Origin: Lumbricus terrestris
Taxonomy: Eukaryota > Annelida > Clitellata > Crassiclitellata > Lumbricidae
Assembly: GCA_949752735.1 (NCBI GenBank)
Contig: OX457038.1
Span: 62,872,752 to 62,936,751 of the forward strand
Direction: 5' to 3'
Length of the DNA stretch: 64,000 nt
A program made the position numbers and the translations under genes. Numbering within the stretch: the first letter of the stretch is position 1; the number at the start of each line of letters is the position of its first letter. This document shows positions 11,420 through 24,600 of the stretch, in pieces. The notes under the pieces were generated by a model. That model did no database searches, was not told the origin of the DNA, and saw nothing but the letters and a program-made list of their open reading frames with translations.

Positions 11420-11580
11420 GTAGAATTCCTGATTTGTTGATTTGTTCTTAGCACTAAATATTTCTTAAATGCTGGTACCTAAGACCCTTAGTGTTCAAAC
11501 GCACCTATTCCCATTCTCCGGAGACGTTCCGACGATTTTATACGAATTATTGAATTATTAAAATCTATAGGAAATCCAAT
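11420..11580 (+). repeat. Left terminal inverted repeat
   Basis: About 160 bp, beginning GTAGAATTCCTGATTTG and running through CCCATTCTCCGGAGAC to CTATAGGAAATCCAAT. It matches the reverse complement of 17703-17856 apart from a few substitutions and a short indel. Confidence 0.88.
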
Positions 11581-11710
11581 GATAAAAATCGCAGCTCACT
11601 TTCGGCCGCCATATTTACACACATAATCCGTGACGTCATGAGAACTTGCGGCGTTCAAATGCGTGTAAATATTGCGGCCGAGAAGTGAGCTGCGATTTTT
11701 ATCATTTAGT
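11577..11710. repeat. Near-perfect palindrome adjacent to the left TIR
   Basis: The left arm, ATGATAAAAATCGCAGCTCA then CTTTCGGCCGCCATATTTACAC, and the right arm, GTGTAAATATTGCGGCCGAGAAG then TGAGCTGCGATTTTTATCAT, are reverse complements with few mismatches. They are separated by about 45 bp containing TGACGTCA. There is no counterpart beside the right TIR. It may be a foldback MITE inserted in the transposon or a sub-terminal structural element. Confidence 0.75.
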
Positions 11711-12091
11711 GCGTTCTGTTAAAGTCATCAAGCCCCCGCATTGTGCATTGACCACCTACAAGCATGAATATTTTTTTATAAGTTATTTATGTTATGACTA
11801 AACGAACTAAACGTGTTCACATCTTGAACTGTATTCGAGAAAAAAGAAATTTGATCATTCTTTGGGAAAGTTTATTATGTCCATTTGGGCTATTTATTGG
11901 GCTAGATCCTGAAAATTCAAATGTTTTGTGCTCTTTTTGGAAACTTCCGGTTAGTAATTTCCGGCATTTTCAAAGTTATGATGTCTGCTAGGGAAGTTTA
12001 TAATTCTTTAAATTGATTTTTTGAAGGTAATTTGGGTGGTTTCGGTAAGTTGGTAAGACATTATCATACTAGATCTAACCTATTACAGCCA

Positions 12092-15000
12092 ATGGATCTA
12101 GAACCAAGCGCTAATTCTTTGGATTGGACGCGCTGCATTTTCTGTCAGAAGGTGACACGGGAAAAGACGTGTTGCCCAGGTTTGTCATCCAGAAATGATT
12201 CTGGTTTAGGCTACAGAACTTTCTCTGAGAATGTAGGTGGATTTCAAGAGCTGGGATCATTTCCCGGTAACATTAATGTAAATTCATGGGATGAAGGCGA
12301 TGGTGTTGAAAATACTTGCATCAGAAACGATGCTTGCTGGCATCGCACATGCAGGCAACGACTGCACTCGACAACACTTGGGAGGATGCGAAAGCGACCG
12401 CATGCCCAAATTCCAGAGGTCAATGAACAAGAACTGCCCAATAACCTTTCGGCTGAATTTGAAACTCCCGAGCGTGTACCGCGCTTGACACGTTCAACGT
12501 CAGGTTTAGTAGAAACCGCATTTAGTTCGGTTTGCTTTTTTTGCGAGGTAGAAGGAAAAGACAATCGTCGCACAGTTATGACTGAACCGGTTACTGACAG
12601 AGTACGTCGTTGTGCTCAAATGATACAGGACCCTCATTTACTGGCTAAACTTGCGCAAGGAGACTTAATTGCAATTGAAGCTCAGTACCATCCAGCATGT
12701 CTACTTGGTCTTTATGATAAAGCTTCAAAGGCAGAGAAATCAATTCCACAAGTAGACGCTGAAGCTTCTCATTCTCAAATCAATGCAGAGTCACTTGCTT
12801 TAGCTGATGTCATAGCATATGTGGAAGACATACGAATAAATGAGAATACCCCTGCAGTGTTTACATTAAGTAAACTTATAGAGTTGTATTCTGAGCAGCT
12901 TAAGCTTCACGGTGTTTCTATTTTTAATAGAATTCACTCAACGCGATTTAAGGACCGCTTGCTCCAAAATTGCCCTGATCTGACCGCTGTAGACCATGGT
13001 AAAGAGGTTTTATTAACCTTTAATGATAGTCTTGGCATTGCCTTGCACAAATTGAAAGAAAACTCTGATAGTGACGCTGTGTTGCTAATGCACACTGCAA
13101 AGCTTATTAGAAATGAGCTGTTTAAAGCAAAACAATCTAGTTTCAATGGTGTCTTTGATACAACCAGTCAGCAAAACTCCGTACCCTCAATGTTAGTTTC
13201 CCTCATTGGTATGCTGCTTGAAGGGCCCGGGAATTTTGAGGTCATTGATAATCAGGCAGCTTTGTCCATCTCACAGTTGATAGTTTTCAATGCTGTTAAA
13301 AGGCCTCGCAGAACGATGGTTTCAGATACCCATCCAAAATCTTTTGTTCGGCATGCTCTTAATCAAGAAACCCCTCTTGCAATTTATCTAGGCATGATGC
13401 TGCATGCAGCAACACGTAAAAAGAATCTTGTGGAGAAATGCAATAAATTAGGCCTGTCGATATCATATGACAGAGTCAACCAAATATCCACAAAACTGGG
13501 AAATAGTGTATGTGCACAGTACAATTCAGAGCAACTTGTATTCCCTCCTGTTCTGAGGGGTGGTTTATTTACTGTTGCTGCTGTTGATAACATCGACCAC
13601 AATCCCAGTTCTACAACAGCCAAGTCTTCATTCCATGGAACTGCCATTTCCCTCATGCAGTTTCCGAGTGTTGAAAATCCTGGTGTTGACAGGCATATAA
13701 CTCACTCGCTTGATGAAGCTTCGACCGTTTCATCGGAAATCGTGCTTCCACTTGTTTATTCTGAAGTTCCACCATGCATATTTCCTAAACTTGACCCAAA
13801 CATTCCAACACTTCAGTGTCAGTTATCAGACCCAGTCAATAATACAAAAGCTGAATATGACTGGCTGAAGAAAGTTATGAATTGTGTTGAAAATGAATTG
13901 GATCCAATAAATATAACATGGGCTGCCCACCATGCTGAGGTCAGCATTCAGGAATCACAACCGATGCCAATCACTGCGATGTTGCCAATTTTCCGTCACA
14001 GTGCCAACACCGTTGCAATGATTCGACATTCGCTAACAGTTATTCGGAATGCTGTTCATAAGGTGAATCCAGAACAAGTGCCTGTTGTAACTTTTGACCA
14101 GCCACTTTATGCGTTAGCAAAGCAAATACAGTGGCACTGGCCCGAGGTATATGGGGAAAAGCATTTCGTAATCATGATGGGTGGTTTGCATATTGAAATG
14201 GCTGCTCTCAAGATGTTAGGTAACTGGCTGGATGGTTCAGGTTGGGTTGAATGTTTAGTGAATGCCGGGCTAGCGACATCCGGCGTTGCTGATGCATTCA
14301 TTGGTGCATCTCATGTTAAAAGAACTCGTTATGCACACACAGTCACAGCTGCTGCGCTATACATTTGCCAGCAGCGCGCATACTCAAAGTACTGTGTTGA
14401 TAGTCCAACACCAATTAGAATGTCATATGTCCAATGGTGTTCGGCGAAAAGTAAAAGTTCAGTTCAGTTCTTGTACTGGAACACTGTTCTGGAGTTGGAG
14501 TTGATGGTTCTGACCTTTGTTCGGGCAATAAGAGAGGGTACTTTTCAATTATATGTCGAGTCATTAAGAAATTTGGCACCATGGTTTTTTTGTCTCGATC
14601 ACACGCATTATGCTCGATGGATGTCAGTGCATTTGCGAGACATGTTGAACCTGGAAATGACTCATCCTAATATTGCATCAGAATTTCAGAATTCTAAATT
14701 TACAATTTCCAAATCCAACAAACATTTCTCCAACATTTCAATCGACCATGCGCATGAGCAACTAAATGCGTTGATCAAGGGTGATGGTGGTGCAGTTGGG
14801 CTTACAGAAAGTGATGCTGCTCTTAGCAGATGGACAATTGCAGGTCCTGAAATTCTCAGATTTTTGGAAGAATTCGAAGGGATTTTCACTTGGGTTAGTA
14901 ATAACCGTCAACATCATGAGCAGAAACCATATTGTCAGAAACGATTTAAGCAGGATGTTAAGAATGTTCTTGGGGTGTTTGAGCAAGAGGGCAATCCATT

Positions 15001-15970
15001 TAATGAAACCACAGCAAATGATGATCTAGCCTATTGTTTCTTGATTGTCACACAATTGCAGATAATGCTGTTTGTTCCAGCGTTAGAGCAGCACATGAGT
15101 TAGGTAGCAAACAATTGGAAACATGTTTTCATGAACGACTTCACGGGAAGGTTTCTATCCATGACCCGATGCATAAAAATAAGCTGCCATTGTTCACATT
15201 CAAGTCGGCTTCCAAAAATAAGAGCGCAAGTCGCTTAAAAGTAGCAGAGCTAAAAATGGATTGCCAATTGTTTTCACAGTTGTACATTGCTTGCCAATCT
15301 CGTGACAGTGATCTTAACGAATTTTTTCGACATGAAAATCAAGCTTGTCCCCCATCTTTGTCACAGCGAGGATCACTGAGATTTGGTGCCAAATCAGATT
15401 TGCTGACTTGCCTGAGTACATTATCTAACCCAATCAAAGATATTTCTGAACTCGATGTGGAATGTTGTGTTTTGGATGGAGCTGTCATTGTGCAGATGCT
15501 TAATCCAGGTGGTAGCCGAAATTTTGAGGAATATATTAGGACAATATTTCTTCCATACATTCATTCGGTTCTTTCAAAAGTTCAGAGATTGGATATTGTT
15601 TTTGATAGATATATTCCAAATAGTCTGAAATCCAGTGCAAGAGAGAAAGTCTTTGGAGTCACTTCCACCAACATCTGATTCGTTCTTGCAGCATGTCAAG
15701 CGAACAATCTATCAGGCAGTGCACTGCTGGGGTCATTGCATGGAAAAACGACCTATTTTCCCAGATCCAGTTGAGTGGGGTTGGACAAAAGAAGGTGAAA
15801 GCTGGGTGCCACTATGGATGACTCTACCAGAGGTGTCACTAAGTTGCAGTGAACTTATCCACTGTGGCTGCAAGAAGGGTTGCTTTGGAAGATGCAGGTG
15901 TGTAAAATCACGTTTGGTCTGCACAGCTCTGTGTCATTGTGGTGGTGTAGACAAGTGTGTCCGTAGGTAA
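12092..15970 (+). pseudogene. Large transposase-like protein of an unnamed metazoan family, decayed
   Basis: The start is ATG 12092, just after a TTACAG acceptor-like site. Frame 1 runs to TAG 15101-15103. It opens with a Cys-rich segment (WTRCIFCQK...CC) and a second CFFC segment. The core blocks are DNIDHNPSSTTA (near 13587), VVTFDQPLYALAKQIQW (14087), MMGGLHIEMAALKMLG (14174) and DHAHEQLNALIKGDGG (14744). The protein continues in frame 2 from about 15030 (FLDCHTIADNAV...) to about 15650, with the VQMLNPGGSRNFEEY block. It then returns to frame 1 (LPPTSDSFLQHVKRTIYQ) and ends with eight clustered cysteines at 15863-15940 (CGCKKGCFGRCRCVKS, then ...CTALCHC). From memory of the family, about 200 residues with an EEADTR/DTDVVVLA nuclease-like region should sit before LPPTS. 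They are absent, so there is an internal deletion as well as a frameshift. Acidic residues in DNIDHN, FDQPLYA and HIEM are candidate catalytic sites (inference). Confidence 0.75.
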
Positions 15971-17702
15971 CTTTTGAAATAGTGTATCCCATAATATAGA
16001 TGAAATAATGCATATATCAGCAGGAGCATCATCACCCATCACATTGAGCCCTGTCGGGATCCATTTAACCCAAACGGGTACTTCCATAACCCTATGCTGA
16101 TATATGCCTCATTCATGTGCTGTTCATGAATTTGTATGCTTATGTGAGAAAGGTGATGACCAAATGCATCACCTTTCTTGTTATGTGTCTGAGTGCATTT
16201 GGGTAGTTCATTCATCTGCAGCTTGAGGCCATTTATTTTATTTCACATTTATTTAGTGTGCAATGGCTTTGGTCTGTGTCCTTGAATGTTGCAAAGACAC
16301 TGACCATGCAAATGCTTTGTGCTAACTGAACTTTAGCTTATCTCTGTTTCCTGCTTGTTTCTTCATAGCTGCATATTTTGCCTGTTCTGTATCTAGTGAC
16401 CTTTTTCATCTTTATTCAGTAGAGTTTTTCTCCTCTGTCTAGTTAGGTCTCTCTTGCTGCTTAGATATTTTTTGCATGTTTTGCCTTGTTCTTGGTTATG
16501 GAAGCCAAATATTGCTGTACATCTTGCTCCAGGTCCTCTTCTTTTTTGTGTTTTGGTGTTCTCTGCCATGTTTCATGTTATTACTGCTTTCACTTAAATT
16601 GTCCCATGTCCGTTACTCTGTCTCATTGTATGTCTGTCTTGCTGCTTGGACATTTTTCTTTTCATCCTGGTGTTTTATGTTATAGACTAACTGCTATCGC
16701 TTTCACTTTCTTCCTGCATCAGTTTCTTTACTGTATACTTGTCTCGTTATATGTCTCTTTTGCTGCTTTTATTTCTTCTTCTTTTCATGCTTCTTCTTGT
16801 TCCTGCTCAAGGAGTCCAATTTTGCCATGCTTTTCTCTTCAAAGTCTCCACAGATTTTATGAGCCCTGGTGACAGGCTGGTGTTTTATGCTATAACTGCT
16901 GTCACTTTCATTTTCTTCCCATATCAGTTCTTCCTCTCTCTATCTTGTTATTGCAATTCTGACTTTTAGTCACTTTGAAAAAATTCAAAATTTTAATTTC
17001 ATGAAACTGGGAGTATGGGGTGTTTGCCCTTGGTGATTACTTATGCACTGAAATTATTTGCCTCAAGGTTTACGATGAATGAACTACGGAGACCTTTGCC
17101 AACACCTCCTCGTGGTGGTCTCTGGGCATGCAGTTGGCTGTTGGCTACCTGCATGGCGAAGATTGGCAGTATATTATGATGTACGAAACCTAAGTGCGAA
17201 TTGACCTCTGTGCAACATTTACAACATTTTATAATTAAAAACCAAAAGTAGCACCACCTCGATTCTTAAATATTTAGAAAGAGCACAACAAACGGGTTGC
17301 ATGCAAAAAGTTTCAAGTCTCTAGCCCATTTCTTGGCCAATATATAGCAGTCCAAACTTGGTAGATCATGCCGTTTCGCACAATCCGGTGTTTTGCCTAA
17401 CTTCAAAAATTAATATATACGTCAAATTTTTAGATATTCTGCTCAAATTTTCGTTGTTATTACCTATTTTGCATGCAGTTTATGCATACAAATTTTTCAT
17501 AAAAATCCAAGGGGTGTGGTGTGCACCCCTGGTTGATTTTACATGAAAATTTCTAAAAATTTTTTAAAAAACTTGAATTTTTTTTTCATATCTGGAAATG
17601 TGAACACGTCCTATCATTATCTCCTTTAATAGCTGATTCCGAATATGTAAAATATTTGCTTGTAGGTGGAAAATGCACAATGTTACAGTAACAAAACGGA
17701 CT
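15971..17702. other. Non-coding 3' part of the TIR element
   Basis: The Cys8 frame runs into a TAG|GTAACT donor-like site at 15967-15973, so a last exon may have been lost. Two stem-loops follow: TGCATATATCAGCA / TGCTGATATATGC (about 16009-16108) and AGAAAGGTGATG / CATCACCTTTCT (16148-16179). From about 16550 to 16950 there are two to three diverged copies of a pyrimidine-rich unit (TGGTGTTTTATG..TATAA..CTGCT). Open frames there are composition artefacts. Confidence 0.5.
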
Positions 17703-17856
17703 AATTGGATTTCCTATAGATTTAAATAATCCGTATAAAATCGACGGAATGTCTCCGGAGAATGGGAATAGGTGCGTTTGAACACTAAGGGTCTTAGGTA
17801 CCAGCATTTAAGAAATATTTAGTGCTAAGAACAAATCAACAAATCAGGAATTCTAC
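17703..17856 (-). repeat. Right terminal inverted repeat
   Basis: Inverted copy of 11420-11580, ending GGAATTCTAC at 17856. Differences include single substitutions in CCGTCGATTTTATACGG and a shorter ATTTAAAT linker. Confidence 0.88.
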
Positions 17857-18687
17857 GAATTCGGACGATAGAACTGCAGGGGAAGAGTGTTCCTATAGAA
17901 ATGCTATAAATGCATTTAATAGAGGCCTATAATTGTTCTAATGGATTCGTCTGATCTATTTGGGGTCAAGCCGAAACCCGAATTCCAGAAAATGCACAAA
18001 AACCCGATTTCCCAAAAGCAATCTGATAGAAAGGGGTTGAACTCCTGAATTCTAGTTTTAGAGTCTAATTAAATACATGACACAAATGGTCAGGCTGTGA
18101 GTGTTGGTGATGCACAATTTATTGTCTAAAAATTCAAGTCACTCTTGTAAAATCGATTTTGGGGATCCAGCCGATATTTATTTCGGGGATTCGGGCTGCA
18201 CCCCCATCTATGCCACATTTCGTACACTATTGGTTATTCGAGTCTGTTTTTCAATATATCAGATGTTTAGTGGAAAACTGCTCGCAGTGATTCTGTTTAC
18301 TTTACAGTTTAATAACTTTTTGGAGAATGGGGATTCAGGTATACCTCTGCTTATTATTGTACATGATTTGGGTTTGAGTCGTGCGATGTAGTTAAATGTG
18401 AGTCACGCACTGTGATGTTATTAAGTGCTGTTTCATTCATGTAGAAACAAAATTTAGGATTGCCAGCGAGAATCATTGTAGTGAATGATCATGTTTGGTT
18501 TGTTGGGGGAAATTTGTTGTTTATTATCTCTGGAAGTCTCTTCAGTCAGAACCTGAAACACAAGAAGCAAGTCATTACACTAAATAGTTTGCAGACAGTT
18601 TTGATTTAAAGTTTTCAAATAAACTGGAGCTCGGGTGCAATATTTTACAGACATTTTGTTCAAACTTGTCCAGGTTCGACTGAAGTC

Positions 18688-21600
18688 ATGTCTCAAAAGG
18701 CAAGCTATACACCGGGTGATGTGGCAAGTTTTCTGGCAAAGCAGTCGACAGGCACAGCGGCTGTTAAAGAGCAGAGTCAACTTCGTGCACTTTTTGATAA
18801 GCCAGTCACAGCAAAAGCAATGCAAAAGAAGAATGAAACTGTAAGTTATTGCACTTGGTACTTTATCATTATGTATGTATTACGGACGAGGTGGTATGGC
18901 GGTATGTTCTCGAATCTACCTCATGCCACTGCGTAGCGACCTTGGACAAGTTGCTCACCCATAATTGTCTCAGAGGAAGGCAATGGCAAACCACCTCTGT
19001 ATCCTGCCAAGAAAACCATCATGGCGAGAGGCGAAAGTCGCTTGTCATGGTGGTCGCTAGGGCTCTACGAGCCGAAAGCACTAACTAACTAACTATGTAT
19101 TACGTCATTTTGTATACACCATTGCCTAATAAATTTGCATACATTACAGAAGTGCTGGGCATACGATTTACGATGGTTAGAAAAATAACGCTGAATGGAA
19201 ACAAATGCAGTAGAATACAGCACTGGCAGACCATGCCATGAAGGCAATTCAACCCATCAAGCATGATGGACTTGAGTTGAAGTTTCAACATGCAGCTGAT
19301 TTTAAATACAGGCTAGATTTAGGGCACCGTAAAAGATCCTTGCATACAAAAGCCTCATCTTTGCAGAGACCTCTTTCGATATATGTAGCATGTTTTAGAG
19401 TGTTTTGTAAATTACCTCTCAGAAGTATTAAGAACTTGCTCAGTCCCACACAGTTGGATGACAAACAATTAGTTATTAATAATGACTAATAACTCTCTGC
19501 AATTTTTGTGACAGGCAGCGGCTGTGGGGTCACTTGTTAAAGCCCTAAAGGAGGCAAAGACAATACCTTCAGTTGTTGGACCAAAGCCAAAGAAGAGGTC
19601 GGCATCACAGCTGAAAGAAGTTTCTTCGAGGCAAGTCCATCAAGTTCAGCACTTGTTGCACTTTAACTCGAATTCTTGTGCAGTTGGGGTGTGGATGTTG
19701 AGTGACTTTGAAGTGTTCACCAGAAACTAACATTAAAGCTTACTGTGGAAACCATATCGTAATTCTATGTTTCAGCCGGGTCATAGCTAAATTCATCATC
19801 TTCAACATAAACCATGGGTTCATCGCCCGTAGATGTGCGACACCATTTTCACTAAGTTCTTCCACCGTTATGTATCCAGAGTGATGTGGCTCAACTCCTG
19901 GAGTGATGTTCTGCTCCTCTAAACTATTGCTTATTTGCACACCAACAAAATTGCTCTAAGTTGCATTGGGCTTTTTGCTGAGTAGAGCGAAATGCTATGG
20001 TACGTGAATACATTGGAAAACTTTGAAGAGCTTATATGTATTCTCGTATGTACAGGCTGGAACAATCAGAGCGGCCATCAAAGCGCATGAGAAAGGATCC
20101 TGTGATCGTTCCAGAAGCTTCTGAGCCAAGTTCCTCTGATGAAACGGAACAGACGACGGTGGTGACGAACGCTGAACGGAAACTAAGCCAGAACGAAGTC
20201 AACGCTAAACGACGCCTCGAGTCAAAACTGAAGGAGAAGATTACGAAAGATGACGAAATTAAAAACAAGAGAACCGTCTTCGTAGGAAACGTGGCTCTGA
20301 CCGTCAGTAAAAAGGTCTTGCTGATGTCTCATCTCTATCTAAACTTTATCACATGCAGCTTAATCTGTTGTTTCTATAATTTTAATGTTGTTCCATTTAG
20401 TCATAGAATTCTTTGCTAGGTAGAGCTTTGCTTTACACTCAGATGGGTCCCTACCAACATTTTTCTCGGGCACCTTCAGCCTCGGCCTGCCACATTTTGG
20501 AAAATATTGCTATTGACCCGCCATTAAAAAGGCTTCACACTGTGCCATGGTATTACACTGTCAGTTTGGAAGATGAGTCAGCGAGTGAGAATATAAGCCA
20601 CTACATCATATGTGAAGGCTCGGAAAACAAAGTTGCTGACACCACCCTTGTCTGTGATTCACTCACAGGATTGTTCTCTTCTTCGTTGTTGCTTCACCTG
20701 CTCAGTGCCTTGTACAATGTACATTAGATGTATGAAATTACGAATTGCCTCACTAATGTAACTCTAACTTATTTTGAGACCAGCCTTACCTAATTAAATT
20801 GTAACTTACTATATCATTCTACATTCTATATCATTGCCTAGACGTAATCCTGTTCTAATCTGAATCTGACCTAATATTAATCAAAGTTCTCTCAATGTAC
20901 TCCCAGTTTCATCCGATTGTAATGTAATATAAATTTAGACTTTGTCATATTCAAGTGTTTTCCTTGAGATTGAATCGTGGACTTGGAGAAGTGAAGGCAC
21001 TTCATTGTCTGCCACGTCATTGTCTGTCACACCACTTCATTGTCTGCCACTGTGTGTCACCCGTAGCAGCATAAATACACTGATGCAAAAAACTGTTTGT
21101 TTTGCTCGATTTAGAATATTGCTGTCAGTTAAAGTATTTTTTCATGAATCCGTTGTGCTGCTTTCATCCATAGACTCTAACAAAACTGTTCAAGCCATTC
21201 GGAAAAGTAGAAGCCGTTAGAATTCGTTCAGTGGTACGTAGTACGATTATTAATACTATAATTTTTCATAGTATCGTTATTTTGTTTTAATATTTTGTTG
21301 ATATTATAGTGAATATGAATTTTAATATTATTATTATTATTTTAATATAATTTATGTATTTATGACAATTTATCTAGGTACTTGCTATAGTACTTCAATT
21401 GACTTGAAAACTATCACAAATCAAAATTCATTGGATAAAACTGGTCAAAATCTGTCTGGTCAGATGAATCAGTTCTTTTATGTGATATCAGTACAATGTG
21501 GTTCAATTGTTGTTGTACAATGTGGTGCAATTGTTGCTGTACAATGTGGTTCAATTGTTGTACAATTTTAGTGCATAGTTCTAGCTATATGGTATTTATA

Positions 21601-24600
21601 TTATTGACTTGTGTTTATATGGAAGAGCATAAAAACTAATGAGGATCTTATGTCGTACAGTTGTTATAACCTTCCCCTGCTCAGACTTAATTTTTTCTGA
21701 CTCTTTTCTGAATGCTACCGAATTGCTTTGCGACAATGTAAATTTAATACAGTTCTAACTAGTATGTTAATATATTTGTTATCGTATTGTTTTTGTATGT
21801 TGTATTGTTTATTATGTTGCAGTATACTGTATTATGTTGTATTATATTATATTGATATTTCTTTTTAGCCAGTTGCTGCTCAGAAGAAGCCAAAGAAAGC
21901 TCTTGTTATTATGTAAGTCTTTTTTATATTACTTTAGTTTTGTTTAACTCTTCATTTTTGTTGAATTTGTCTTTTGCAAAACATAATGGTATAAGCCAAG
22001 GGCTCTGATATGCAAATAAATATAAGTTGTGAACTTGAGTGACTATTTGAGTTTTTGAAGGTTCTATATAAATATTTTATGTGCGATCTTATGGACGATG
22101 AATGTGCATGCATATTTCTTTTTAGCCAGTTTTACTTAGCCCTGTATTATGTATGTACGTATGCATTATACATACTTACGTACATACACTAGAGTGTAAA
22201 GAGTTTTCATTTTACGCATTTCTTATAACACAGGTTCTGATATAATTCAGTGGTCCAATAATTCAGTAGTGCATATATATATATATATAAAATTATATAT
22301 ATGATTATATATATAAATTATATATATATGTATATATATTCTATCTAAGCTTTGTTCAGGGCTCCCTATAAAATGATGGAGGTGCATGGCAGCCTAGTTC
22401 TTGCATGTTATGTTGGATTAGAGCACCTTTGTCTCCAAAATATCAGTTACTTGTTTTTTGTCGGTTGTAGGAAAGAGTTTGATCCGGAACGTCACAGCAT
22501 GAATGCTTACGTTGTGTTTGCAACTGAAGAAGAAGCTCAACAGTCTCTGCAGTTGTATGTATTTGGTCATTTGATTTATTTATTTATTTATTTCCAAATA
22601 TTGGGCAGTTGTTTATTGCAATCAAAGTGTAAACTTTAAATAAATCTGCTTCAGTTTCATACAGAAGACCCACTTCTAGTTCCCAACATATATGAGTTTG
22701 ACAAAAAAGAAATATTTCTGCAAGGAAATATTTCTGGTTATGGTGCAAGTTGTGATGAACACATTACGATACAAGTGCTACACGACTAAAATTTCTAACT
22801 GAAGTTGGGATAGAAATGTTGTGTCTGAAAAATCCGACTTCATTTGCCGTCTGGCATCATTTTGATCTGACTTGGAAAAATTGGTATGAAGAATTTTTTC
22901 CTGTGTCAGCTCGATTTGTTGGGGTAAATTTAATTATCTTGGAACCCTCCAGTTAACTTGGGGGTGGGTGTCTATAGTATTGGTTTCCCATGTATCCATC
23001 CTTCACATAACTTGTTTCTCACCTTTTTGTGGTGAATTGGTTTTTGGTTTTGTTTTAGAAATGGCACAGAACTTGAAGGTCTACACATACGCGTGGATGT
23101 GGCAAGCATTTCAAAAAAGGTTTCATGTCCACAGATAATTATTTGTTTCCAATTTTGTATTGTCTTCGTTTGATCTGCGTTTAGTTTAGGCCTACGAGCA
23201 GCTTTCATTAAGGAATTGGATCATACTCAGAGATGCCTCTGATTAATAATGTTTGCTGCACCTGTGCGTACACTGTTGAGTGGCGCTATATAAATTTATA
23301 GATACAATGTCAATGTAAGACATGGACTTCAAATGGACTGCTTCAGGCTTCTGGTCTATGGGAACTTGTGGATCTCAGATGACTTAGTCCAAAGTAAACT
23401 GTAATTTTCAGAATGCTGTTATGCTTACAATTGATGTCACTTACATTAATGTCAGTGTAGAAATGTTCCAGATTGGATGGTTTTCATGTGTTCAATCAAT
23501 TAATATGTCAACGAATAAATCATGAATACGCAGTGAACAGACTGAAGAGTGAATGCATTATTCACCGATTATTCATTGGTGAATTAATATGCGCATGAAT
23601 GATGAATGAAACGATGCATTAAGGAATTGAATGATCGCTCTTCATATCAATCCACTGATGTAGTCATATTAAAATTGACATTTTGATCATCCGTCTTGTC
23701 TTTGTCTTTTTAGCACGATCACAAATCCACGATCTTTGTCGGCAACATGCCTTTCAGTGAGTTTGTCAACAGACACATTTAATGTATTGACCTGCTAAAT
23801 ATTCTGTGTAGTTTCATTTAACTCATATTTACAGAATGCCGTGAGTATTATGTGGTGTCATTTCGGAAATGAGAGACATGTAGATATCTGGCAAAAATGC
23901 GTACAAATAAACTTATCTACCCCCATCCCCTTAGAGAAGATAATTAGCTAAAGTCTCCTACAAAACCATTTATTTTACCGTAGCTACTACTTATCTTTGT
24001 TAAACATCATTTTTGCTAGCTAACATTTGATAGCTGTTATGGTTTACAATTGGAATTGAACAAAATTAAATTATGATGTAATCAAATGATATCGGACGAC
24101 TCTAGGATAATACAGAGTTATAAATAGGCAAATTATGTGGATGTCATAATTAGACTGATTTATTTTGTGTACGTACATTTTTTATGGATAGTAGATGCGA
24201 CATAATTTTCTTATTCTGAAATATGAAACAATTAGGTGAATTGGCAACTTGGTCAGTGGGGCAATTCAAACATTGGGAGTTGCCAGTTTCTGAATATCTT
24301 TACGTGTCTGCACACTGTGCAGATGGATTGCAGTACTTAGTGTCCAGGCATGTCAGGAGAAGGAGAGTCAATGTGTTGCTCTGCAGGTGGTTTCGCTATT
24401 GAAACCTGAAGTAGGCTGGACCTAACACAACGCGTTCCTCATGCATAGAAAGGTTAAATGGAGCAACATTTACTAACATTTGCCAACTGTTATGGCTTTC
24501 AGTTGGATCTGAACAAAATTAATCTATATTTGTTGTATTGTTGTACAGATGTAGAAGAGGAAGCTGTAAGAAAGCATTTTGACGTCTGTGGTGAGATCGA

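Larger units (their letters stand above)
11420..17856 (+). mobile_element. TIR-flanked DNA transposon candidate (~6.4 kb)
   Basis: Sequence at 11420-11580 recurs inverted at 17703-17856 with only a few differences, giving terminal inverted repeats (GTAGAATTCCTGATTTG...). Between them is one long gene remnant on the plus strand (12092-15970) and about 1.7 kb of non-coding DNA. The encoded protein belongs to a family I recognise as abundant, multi-copy and unnamed in cnidarian, mollusc, fish and echinoderm genomes. Its C-terminal eight-cysteine motif is reminiscent of the Cys8 finger described for Academ transposons; that assignment is an inference. No convincing target-site duplication longer than TA is visible at the ends. 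TAGGCCTA motifs lie just outside both ends but are scarce inside. Confidence 0.75.

Noticed and set aside
15971..17000. Second gene in the TIR element (Cys/Phe/Leu-rich open frames 16476-16969)
   Set aside because: Pyrimidine-rich diverged tandem repeats in several frames with no motif.
20413..20727. 104-residue frame in RBM34 intron 3
   Set aside because: It has a start codon but no splice compatibility with the flanking RRM exons and no recognisable domain.
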